A stretch of 56,360 nucleotides of DNA from assembly GCA_029259695.1 (NCBI GenBank), contig JAJDEQ010000104.1:1-56360 (forward strand), in the 5' to 3' direction. This document shows positions 50,388 through 56,360 of the stretch, in pieces. Made by a program: the position numbers and the translations under genes. How positions within the stretch are numbered: the first letter of the stretch is position 1; each line of letters begins with the position of its first letter. The notes beneath the pieces are model-generated. The model saw only the letters and a program-made list of their open reading frames with translations, was not told the origin of the DNA and did not search any database. The DNA is from Planctomycetota bacterium. Its GTDB lineage: Bacteria; Planctomycetota; B15-G4.

Positions 50388-51695
50388 TCAGCCGAGTGCC
50401 TCGATCTCCTCGATCGTCTTGGGGATGCCGGCGGTGAGCACCTCGTGCCCGTCCGGGGTGACGGCCACGTCGTCCTCGATGCGGATGCCGATGCCGCGGA
50501 AGGCCTCGGGGGCCTGCTCGTCGTCCTCGGCCACGTAGAGGCCGGGTTCGATCGTCAGCACCATGCCCGGCTCGAGCACCCGCGAGCTCTGGTCGTCGTC
50601 GTAGTACGAGCCGACGTCGTGCACGTCGAGTCCGAGCCAGTGGCTGGTGCGGTGCATGTAGTAGCGGCGGTAGTCCTTCGACTCGAGGTTCTCCTCGACG
50701 CTGCCGCTGAGCAGCCCGATGTCGAGCATGCCCTCGACCAGCACGCGCAGCGCCTCGTCGTGGACCGAGTGGAAGGTGTGCCCCGGCCGGACGTGTTCGA
50801 TGGCGTGGATCTCGGAGGCCAGCACCACGCGGTACAGGTCGGCCTGGGCCGGCGTGAAGCGCTCCGATGCGGGGAAGCAGCGGGTCACGTCCGCGGTGTA
50901 GCCGTCGATCTCGCAACCGGCGTCGAGCAGCATCAGGTCACGGGGCCGGACCTGCTCGGCGTTCGTCGTGTAGTGCAGCACGGTCGCGTTGGCGCCCGCG
51001 GCGCAGATCGAGGGGTAGCCGGGGCCCCAGCCTCCCTCGCGGCGGAAGGTGCCGTCGACCAGGGCTTCGATCTCGTACTCGTGGATCCCGGGACGCAGAT
51101 GGCTCATGGCTGCGCGGTGCGCCTGCTCGGTGATGCGCGCGGCGCGGCGCATGATCTCGAGTTCCTCCGCGTCCTTGACCAGGCGCATCTCGTGCAGCAG
51201 CGTGCCGGGTTCGACGATGCCGGTGGGGCCGGTCACGCCGTCGCGCGTGCGCGAGTACATGCGTTGCAGCCAGCCGAGCAGCTTGCGGTCGAAGTCGGCG
51301 TCGTCACCGGTGCGGTAGTGCAGACGGCCCTGGCCCTTGAGCAGATCGGGCAGGTGTTCGTCGAGTTCGTCGATGGAGTAGGCCGCGTCGGCGCCGAAGC
51401 GTTCCACCGCGCCCTCCACGCCGGCGCGTCGGCCGTGCCAGGTCTCCATCTCCGGATCCTTGGGACGGACGAACAGGACGTAGCGTGCCTCGTCGTGATC
51501 GGGGCGCAGGACCGCGACCGCATCGGGCTCGTCGAAGCCCGTGAGGTACCAGAAGTCGGAGTCCGGCCGGAACGGGTAGTGGACGTCGCGGTTGCGCACC
51601 TTCTCGGGCCCGGTGCAGAACACGGCGGCGCCGCCGTTCATGGCGGTCATGAATCGTTCTCGGTGGGCGGCTGCCAGACTCGGGTTCAAGGACAT
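50388..51695 (-). CDS. pepP: Xaa-Pro aminopeptidase (M24B)
   Basis: A protein of about 435 aa with the pita-bread metallopeptidase fold. An N-terminal creatinase-like domain (HYPFRPDSDFWYLTGFDEPDAV) is followed by the catalytic domain with all five metal ligands: the two Asp in LDAGCEIDGYTADVTR, His in HRTSHWLGLDVHDVG, Glu in TIEPGLY and Glu in GIRIEDDVAV. It releases N-terminal residues linked to proline. The ATG at 51695 directly abuts AGGAG, too close for a normal start; the TTG at 51689, 6 nt from AGGAG, may be the true initiator. It is 78 bp upstream of the kynureninase gene and could provide amino acids to the same catabolic unit. Confidence 0.9.
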   Translation of the reverse strand: MSLNPSLAAAHRERFMTAMNGGAAVFCTGPEKVRNRDVHYPFRPDSDFWYLTGFDEPDAVAVLRPDHDEARYVLFVRPKDPEMETWHGRRAGVEGAVERFGADAAYSIDELDEHLPDLLKGQGRLHYRTGDDADFDRKLLGWLQRMYSRTRDGVTGPTGIVEPGTLLHEMRLVKDAEELEIMRRAARITEQAHRAAMSHLRPGIHEYEIEALVDGTFRREGGWGPGYPSICAAGANATVLHYTTNAEQVRPRDLMLLDAGCEIDGYTADVTRCFPASERFTPAQADLYRVVLASEIHAIEHVRPGHTFHSVHDEALRVLVEGMLDIGLLSGSVEENLESKDYRRYYMHRTSHWLGLDVHDVGSYYDDDQSSRVLEPGMVLTIEPGLYVAEDDEQAPEAFRGIGIRIEDDVAVTPDGHEVLTAGIPKTIEEIEALG

Positions 51696-51960
51696 CTCCT
51701 GGTCGGTTGCACCGTCGGTGCGCGGCACGTCGTAGGGAGCGACACGTCGGCGCCCCTTCCCGGCGGCTCGGGAGCCACGCCCCGCCGGCGACGCCGGAGA
51801 GCGGGCCCGATGCCTGGTCGACCTCGACCCACCTGTGTCGACTCCAGGCGCGGGGGCGGCCATGATAGCCGTCTTGATACGATGAACCAGTCGAGGCTCG
51901 GGGCTCCCACAGGCGCCCCAGGGCCCATCCTCCCGACCCCGTGCCGGAGTGCTCGCCGCA

Positions 51961-52611
51961 GTGAGCCAACGCCCCATCAGCCTGAGGACCTACGTCTACC
52001 TCGACGTCCTGCAGCCCCAACTCGCCTCGTTCCTGGCGACCGTGGCCCGGGGCTACCTGCCGGTCGAGGAGCAGGCGTCACTGTTCGTGGAGATCGAGCC
52101 GGGGATCGCCATCAACCGGGTGACCGACGTGGCCCTCAAGGCGGCCAACGTCACGCCCGGGATGCAGGTGGTGGAGCGGGCCTTCGGCGCACTGGAGGTG
52201 CACTCGTTCGATCAGGGTGAGGTGCGGGCGGCGGGCGAGGCGATCCTCGATCACCTGGGCATGGTCGAGACCGACCGGCTGACGCCGCGCGTGGTCACCA
52301 GCGAGATCATCACCGGCACCGAGGCCTACCAGACCATGCTGATCAACCGCATGCGTCACGGTGACTGCATCCTCAAGGGGCAGTCGCTCTACATCCTCGA
52401 GACGCACCCGGCCGGCTACGCGCTGCTGGCCGCCAACGAGGCCGAGAAGGCATCGCCCATGCGTCTGCTCGAGGTGATGAGCTTCGGTGCCTACGGCCGC
52501 CTCTACCTCGGCGGCGGCGACGACGAGATCAAGGAAGCGGCCCGGGCGGCGGAGACCTGCCTGGCCGACATCCAGGGCCGACCGAACGAGGAGGTCGTGA
52601 ATGTGCGCTGA
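51961..52611 (+). CDS. double BMC-domain (bacterial microcompartment shell-type) protein
   Basis: A 216-aa protein starting at the GTG at 51961 (GGAG about 11 nt upstream; GTG 51949 is an alternative). Two BMC-like alpha/beta halves can be seen: [41 protein letters not shown] with [15 protein letters not shown] (about residues 40-100), and [43 protein letters not shown] with [15 protein letters not shown] (143-204). Tandem-BMC proteins form trimeric pseudohexamers in microcompartment shells. No BMC-P vertex protein, encapsulated enzyme or other shell gene is nearby, so this is an orphan with unknown role. It is divergent from pepP across 265 bp. Confidence 0.75.
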   Translation: MSQRPISLRTYVYLDVLQPQLASFLATVARGYLPVEEQASLFVEIEPGIAINRVTDVALKAANVTPGMQVVERAFGALEVHSFDQGEVRAAGEAILDHLGMVETDRLTPRVVTSEIITGTEAYQTMLINRMRHGDCILKGQSLYILETHPAGYALLAANEAEKASPMRLLEVMSFGAYGRLYLGGGDDEIKEAARAAETCLADIQGRPNEEVVNVR

Positions 52612-52698
52612 GGCGTGGCACGACCGTGACGAGCGGACGCGATGGGCACCGGGCACGTTCCGTTGTCCTCGTCCCCGTCCTACCGTCTGGGCATGACC

Positions 52699-52705
52699 AA
52701 GGAGG
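52699..52705 (+). promoter_or_regulatory. full Shine-Dalgarno deciding the GTG start of the LpoB-like gene
   Basis: AAGGAGG, extended to AAGGAGGATCAC, lies 5 nt before the GTG at 52711 and downstream of an in-frame ATG at 52693, so the GTG is the real start. Confidence 0.85.
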
Positions 52706-52710
52706 ATCAC

Positions 52711-53307
52711 GTGCGCAACCCGACACCTGCTCTCGTCGCAACGTTGATGCTGTGCCTGACGGCCTGCAGCTCACCCGAGTATTCCCGCGGCTCCGACGAC
52801 CCCAGCATCGACCTGCCGGCCATGTCCACGCGGCTCGACCGCGCCGACCTGGAGCTGGCGCTCGGCCATTGGATGGAGGGCTTTGCGAACAGCGAGTTCG
52901 TGCGCGACGTGCGCGACGAGACACCCAACATCGCGATCCTGCGCATCGCCAACGACACCAGCGAGCACATCAGCTCGGCGCTCGACAACCTGTTGAACTC
53001 GGTCGAGACGCGCCTCGTCGCGGACGGCGGCTTCAACGTCATCGACAACAGCAAGCTCACCGCCGATGCGCTCATGGCCGAGCGTCTGCGTGACCTGGGC
53101 GACTCGGTGGACGACAAGACCGTCGCCGCGCTGGGCAAGGAGTACGGCATCCACTACTTCATCAACGGTCGGGTCGGCGACACGGCCGAGAAGACCAACG
53201 ATGCCCGCCGCGTGCAGTACTTCCTGTTCATGCGCGTGACCGATGTGGCGACGCGCCGCATCGTCTTCCAGGACGAGGTCGCCGTGACCAAGAAGGTCGA
53301 GGGCTGA
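52711..53307 (+). CDS. LpoB-like penicillin-binding protein activator lipoprotein
   Basis: A 198-aa lipoprotein with a lipobox LTAC (C19) after a short hydrophobic signal. The mature domain matches LpoB/COG3417-type activators: NIAILRIANDTSEHISSALDNLLNSVETRLV, FNVIDN, VAALGKEYGIHYFINGRV and YFLFMRVTDVATRRIVFQDE. In enterobacteria LpoB is an outer-membrane lipoprotein that reaches through peptidoglycan to activate PBP1B. The start is a GTG at 52711, fixed by the strong Shine-Dalgarno. It is followed after 24 bp by a COG3014-like lipoprotein gene, a pairing seen in other bacteria. Confidence 0.85.
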   Translation: MRNPTPALVATLMLCLTACSSPEYSRGSDDPSIDLPAMSTRLDRADLELALGHWMEGFANSEFVRDVRDETPNIAILRIANDTSEHISSALDNLLNSVETRLVADGGFNVIDNSKLTADALMAERLRDLGDSVDDKTVAALGKEYGIHYFINGRVGDTAEKTNDARRVQYFLFMRVTDVATRRIVFQDEVAVTKKVEG

Positions 53308-53331
53308 CCGCCGGCCGGATCGGAAGGCCAG

Positions 53332-54873
53332 ATGGCCACATGGACAGGGGCCAGGCGGGGGGACACGAGCCGGCGGAGGATCCGTTTCGGCGGCGCCTTC
53401 GTGCCGGCGCGGTCGGGGCTGGTACGGCGGTCGGGGCTGGTACGGCGGTTGAGGCTGGTACGGCGGTTGAGGCTGGTGCTGCGGTTGAGGCTGATGCTGC
53501 GGTTGAGGCTGGTGCTGCGGTTGGGGCTGGTCCTGCTGGTGGCGGGGCCGTTCCTGGTCGGCTGCCGGAGTACCTACACCGAGAAGGTCAAGAACGTCCA
53601 CCGCGCCTACTACGACGGGGATCCCGGGGAGGCTGATCGCCTGCTCGACGTCGCCTGGCGCAAGGGCCTCGCCGACCGGGACCTGCTGTTGCTCGAACGG
53701 GCCCTGGTGCTCCAGGCGCGCGGGCAGCACCGGCGCTCGGCGAACCTGCTCGTTGCGGTCGATCAGGGCATGGAGACGCTCGACTACAGCCGCGAGCCGG
53801 TGGCCTCCCTGGCGGACTTCCTGTTCTCGCTGACCGCCACCGACTACCGCACGACGCCGGGCGAGCGCCTGTTGATCAACATCGAGAACATGATCAACTT
53901 CCTCGTGCTGGGTGACACCGAACGTGCAGCGGTCGAAGCGCGCCGCGCCCGGATCCTGCTGCTCCAGGACGACGCGGCCGCCTCCACCTTCCGCGGGGCC
54001 GCCATGCCCTGGGCGCTGGCGGGGTTGTGCTTCGAGTTCGCGCGCAAGCCCGGGGACGCCGAGGATGCCTATCGCGCTGCGGGTGTCCCGGGCTTCGCGT
54101 CGCCTCCGCGGGCGGGCGAAGGCACGATCCTGCTGGCCGTGCAGGACGGCAAGGCGCCGGTGCGCGTCGAAGGGTCGTACACGATCCTGATCAACGGTCA
54201 ACTGCACCTGCTCCAGATGCCGGTGCTCGTGGAGCGATCGGATCGCTACAGCAGGGCCGAGGTGCGGCTCGACGGTCGCGACGTCGATCAGCCATCGACC
54301 GTGCTCGACGTCCGCGCCAACCTGATGGATCGCTACGAGCGGGAGTTGCCGCGCATCATGGCGGCGGCGATCACCCAGATGATCCCCCGTCTGCTCACGG
54401 CCGAAGCCGTGCGGCGCGAACTCGCCGGGGACTCGGATCACGCCGGACAGGAATCGCTCGCGTTCATCGCCAGCTACCTGACCGAGATCATGCTGGGCGC
54501 TCTCACGCCGGTGGACACGCGCAGCTGGTCGTTGCTCCCGGGTCGCGTGCGCCTGCTGCGCGCGAACGTCCCCGCCGGCCGGCACGAGGTCGTGGTGACG
54601 CTCTCGGGCCGCGGCTCGCGACGCATCGTGCGTCAGGTGGACGTGCGCGCCGGGCACGTGACGGCCGTCAACATCGCCACCTGCATCGAAGAGGGCTTCG
54701 ACGGCCTGCCGGAACTGCCGCACCAGGACGCGCGCCACGATCCCATGGTGCGTCGCGCGCTGCTGCTCGTCCCGAACGATCTGCTGCTGCGCTTCAGTCG
54801 TCCTGACCCGTTCGGGCGGGAAGACTCCTGGTCTCGCCGCCGCAGCATCATGCTGCGCGAAGAAGGTCTCTGA
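53332..54873 (+). CDS. COG3014-like lipoprotein paired with LpoB
   Basis: A 513-aa protein from the ATG at 53332 (GGAAGG just upstream). The lipobox FLVGC places the lipid Cys at residue 78, an unusually long leader, because an 18-bp repeat array encodes RLRLVLRLRLMLRLRLVLR before it. The ATG at 53494 would give a normal 24-residue lipoprotein signal and may be the true start. The mature part has TPR-like helices (LLLERALVLQARGQHRRSANLL, TERAAVEARRARILL), then a beta-rich domain (YTILINGQLHLLQMPVLVERS) and a membrane-associating helix. COG3014 members sit beside lpoB homologues, and their role in envelope growth is not established. Confidence 0.75.
   Translation: MATWTGARRGDTSRRRIRFGGAFVPARSGLVRRSGLVRRLRLVRRLRLVLRLRLMLRLRLVLRLGLVLLVAGPFLVGCRSTYTEKVKNVHRAYYDGDPGEADRLLDVAWRKGLADRDLLLLERALVLQARGQHRRSANLLVAVDQGMETLDYSREPVASLADFLFSLTATDYRTTPGERLLINIENMINFLVLGDTERAAVEARRARILLLQDDAAASTFRGAAMPWALAGLCFEFARKPGDAEDAYRAAGVPGFASPPRAGEGTILLAVQDGKAPVRVEGSYTILINGQLHLLQMPVLVERSDRYSRAEVRLDGRDVDQPSTVLDVRANLMDRYERELPRIMAAAITQMIPRLLTAEAVRRELAGDSDHAGQESLAFIASYLTEIMLGALTPVDTRSWSLLPGRVRLLRANVPAGRHEVVVTLSGRGSRRIVRQVDVRAGHVTAVNIATCIEEGFDGLPELPHQDARHDPMVRRALLLVPNDLLLRFSRPDPFGREDSWSRRRSIMLREEGL
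53415..53540 (+). repeat. seven 18-bp tandem repeats in the COG3014-like leader
   Basis: Seven phased units of gaggctggtgctgcggtt type encode the Leu/Arg-rich leader that lengthens the signal peptide of the lipoprotein. Confidence 0.93.
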
Positions 54874-55271
54874 CCGCAGCGCGCGAGCGCCCTTGCAGCT
54901 GAGCGGGACGTGCACTAACTGTCGCGCTGGTCGGCTGCATAGTTCGGTTGCGCGGGGCGGTTTCGCTGGGCGGTTTCGCTGGGCGGTTGCGCTGGGCGGT
55001 TGCGCTGGGCGGAACACACGCTGAACACACTTGTCGCGGCCGCGCCGACAAATGACGCGGCGAGCGCGTCTTGCTGTCGCGGAAACGAGGCATCAAGTCT
55101 TCAGCTCCGGGCGATTGGTGTCCGACGAAGACCGTGACGTTCGCTTCTGGTAGCGACGAGCTGGAGGGAGTCGGGTTCCTCGTCTCGTTGGCGAAGCCCG
55201 GATGAGGCTTCGCGTGCATCCCCTCTGCATTCGGAGCCGCCCGCACCCGGCCTCCCGCAGGAAGTCGAGTC
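54874..55271. other. 398-bp non-coding region with repeats and a palindrome
   Basis: No convincing ORF. It contains a 13-bp repeat array (listed separately) and a hairpin TTGTCG (55031-55036) / CGACAA (55046-55051). The AT-richer section 55085-55160 probably holds the promoter of the next gene, whose AGGAAG ribosome-binding site is at about 55259. Confidence 0.6.
54948..55012. repeat. five 13-bp tandem repeats
   Basis: Units ttgcgcggggcgg, tttcgctgggcgg (twice) and ttgcgctgggcgg (twice) lie head to tail in the intergenic region. The function is unknown. Confidence 0.93.
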
Positions 55272-55964
55272 ATGCTGAAGTTGTCTGTGTTGCCTGCTCT
55301 CGTGCGCGCCGTCGGTTGCCTGGTGCTGGGAGCCTTGATGTTGTCGTTGGCCGAGCCGACGCCGGTCGCCGGTTCCACCGAGAACCCCGACCTGCAACCG
55401 GTTGTCGCCACCGGGTCGGCGTCCGTCGAGCCCGGTGGGCACCTGCCGTTCGGTCGCTGGCTCGACCACGCGCAGGCCTTCGCCCACGCACCCGTCGCCC
55501 CGTTGAGCCTCGTGGGGCGCCTGGCCCGCGGGCGCGACATGGCCGCCTGGGCGGTGACGTGGTTCGCCACGCTGCCCGAACCGCGCGAGACGAACTTCAC
55601 CAGCGTCGGCCACGCCGCCACCGGCACGATCCAGGTGGGGGGCGCGATGCTCTGGAAGATCTACGCCGAGGTCATGGTGGAGAGCGAGTGCGCAGGTTGT
55701 GACTGCGTCTTCGTCGAGGAGCCCCAGGTGAGCATCCAACCGTCCATGCTGATCTCGCTGCTCGGCGGTGAGCCCGAGATGACGTGCCGCGTGCTCTACA
55801 CGGCGCCGCTGGCTCCCGAGAAGTGCCGCACGCCCGACGGGTGCCCCGGCGGCGACGGAGGCACGGCCCAGACGATGAACGTCTACCTGGAGTGCACGAC
55901 GGCCGGGAAGAAGCCCACCTATCCGGTGGTCACCGTGAGCTCCTGCCCCTCGCACGTCGACTAG
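55272..55964 (+). CDS. secreted cysteine-containing protein, unknown family
   Basis: A 230-aa protein with an N-terminal signal (LVLGALMLSLAEPTPVAG). The mature C-terminal half has clustered cysteines: SECAGCDCVFVEEP, MTCRVLYTAPLAPEKCRTPDGCPGG, YLECTTAG and VSSCPS. This suggests a small disulfide-rich domain, but the motifs are not those of the paralogue pair at 5.5-7.4 kb. A Gly-rich loop GCPGGDGGT lies between strands. The ATG at 55272 has AGGAAG upstream. The TAG stop (55962-55964) lies inside the left end of a 181-bp palindromic element, so the present C-terminus may be set by that element. Confidence 0.65.
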   Translation: MLKLSVLPALVRAVGCLVLGALMLSLAEPTPVAGSTENPDLQPVVATGSASVEPGGHLPFGRWLDHAQAFAHAPVAPLSLVGRLARGRDMAAWAVTWFATLPEPRETNFTSVGHAATGTIQVGGAMLWKIYAEVMVESECAGCDCVFVEEPQVSIQPSMLISLLGGEPEMTCRVLYTAPLAPEKCRTPDGCPGGDGGTAQTMNVYLECTTAGKKPTYPVVTVSSCPSHVD

Positions 55965-56141
55965 CCTGGACCTCTCACCAGCTTCTGCTGCGGTTGCGCC
56001 TGAGCCTCCCGGGCTGCGTCGAACGGCCCCTTCGATGCTCGACGGGGTGTCCCCCTGCCTCCGCGTCGAAAGTGCCGCGTCTCCTTGCCCTGAAGGCTCA
56101 GTCGCAACCTCGCGACGAACCTGGTGAGAAGTCCAGGCTAG
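55961..56141. mobile_element. 181-bp imperfect palindrome, MITE-like or large hairpin
   Basis: The outer 20 bp at 55961-55980 and 56122-56141 are inverted repeats with one mismatch (CTAGCCTGGAC ... GTCCAGGCTAG). Inward, GGTTGCG-x-CTGAGCCT matches its partner with one mismatch, then gggc and a CGGCxCxTTCGAxGC block also pair. Almost the whole element folds back on itself, with one gap. It is bounded by CTAG on both sides. A TA-targeting MITE or a large RNA hairpin terminator are both possible; no transposase is seen. Confidence 0.6.
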
Positions 56142-56360
56142 CCGGAGTCCCGTTCCCGACGCCGCAGCCCGGTGTCGGGCCGGGCCGACCGGTCCGAGCC
56201 CGGATGCCGCTGTGCTTCCAGGGAGTTGGAGTCAACCGCCGAGGCCCTGTTGGACGATGAGGAGAGCCTTGGAGGCTCTCCTGGCGCGGCCCACGCCACT
56301 TCGTTGCCTCCCTTCCCAGGGGGGCAGTCTGCGTGGCGCGACTCTTTCGGTCACTGTCCA
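56142..56360. other. 219-bp right edge, non-coding, with a 9-bp hairpin
   Basis: No ORF of note. AGGAGAGCC (56260-56268) pairs perfectly with GGCTCTCCT (56274-56282) over a 5-nt loop, terminator-like but without a T-tract. The region continues past the window. Confidence 0.5.

Noticed and set aside
52771..55017. Minus-strand open frame of 748 codons opposite the LpoB/COG3014 genes
   Set aside because: Low-complexity composition and no domain, while the plus strand has clear lipoboxes and family motifs.

Overview
This is a high-GC (about 70%) chromosomal segment with dense, short-spaced genes, many GTG/TTG starts and many stop-start overlaps (ATGA, TGATG, GTGA, TTGA). Large secreted repeat proteins (VCBS/FG-GAP), M56/BlaI regulation, DUF3857-transglutaminase proteins, DUF4129/DUF4350 proteins and an LpoB/COG3014 lipoprotein pair suggest an uncultured Gram-negative-type bacterium. 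Planctomycetota-like or another PVC/FCB lineage seems most plausible to me, but no marker gene fixes the phylum. I see no phage, insertion sequence transposase or CRISPR array.

Layout. 1-4.4 kb: an edge-truncated DUF4350 protein and a DUF4129 protein (minus), diverging from two translationally coupled membrane proteins (plus). 4.4-7.4 kb: an APH-fold kinase and two tandem paralogous cysteine-rich secreted proteins (minus). 8.1-11.7 kb: a BlaI-type repressor with two palindromic operators, overlapping an M56 metallopeptidase whose C-terminal extension is very long and acidic. 11.8-16.6 kb (minus): a free-standing archaeal-type ThrRS editing domain, a secreted protein and a 14-repeat VCBS protein. 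16.9-22.5 kb (plus): two coupled SGNH-hydrolase paralogues, a cupin, a ClC chloride carrier with CBS domains and a secreted protein with 23-residue repeats.

22.5-29.3 kb: a DUF2071 protein (minus), then a plus-strand run of MoxR-like AAA ATPase, WaaP/Kdo-kinase-like protein lacking the catalytic Asp, SAM methyltransferase and vWA protein, facing an HtrA protease. This four-gene set is the strongest candidate here for an undescribed system. 29.5-32.4 kb: a secreted helical-repeat protein, UDP-glucose dehydrogenase and tRNA-Val(TAC). 32.7-42 kb: two giant paralogous DUF3857/transglutaminase-fold proteins (one apparently dead), a [2Fe-2S] ferredoxin and a TolB-like lipoprotein. 42.2-45.6 kb: GlgC and an FG-GAP protein.

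45.6-51.7 kb (minus): a tryptophan catabolic cluster with a proline peptidase, kynureninase, tryptophan 2,3-dioxygenase, an aryl (probably 2-aminobenzoate) CoA ligase and a creatininase-family amidohydrolase. The only step without a recognised enzyme is N-formylkynurenine deformylation, and the creatininase-family protein is the obvious candidate. 52-56.4 kb (plus): an orphan double-BMC-domain shell protein, the LpoB/COG3014 pair, a secreted cysteine-containing protein, and a 181-bp imperfect palindrome that begins at that gene's stop codon. Several coding and intergenic stretches carry short in-frame minisatellites (13, 15, 18, 21, 33 and 69 bp units).
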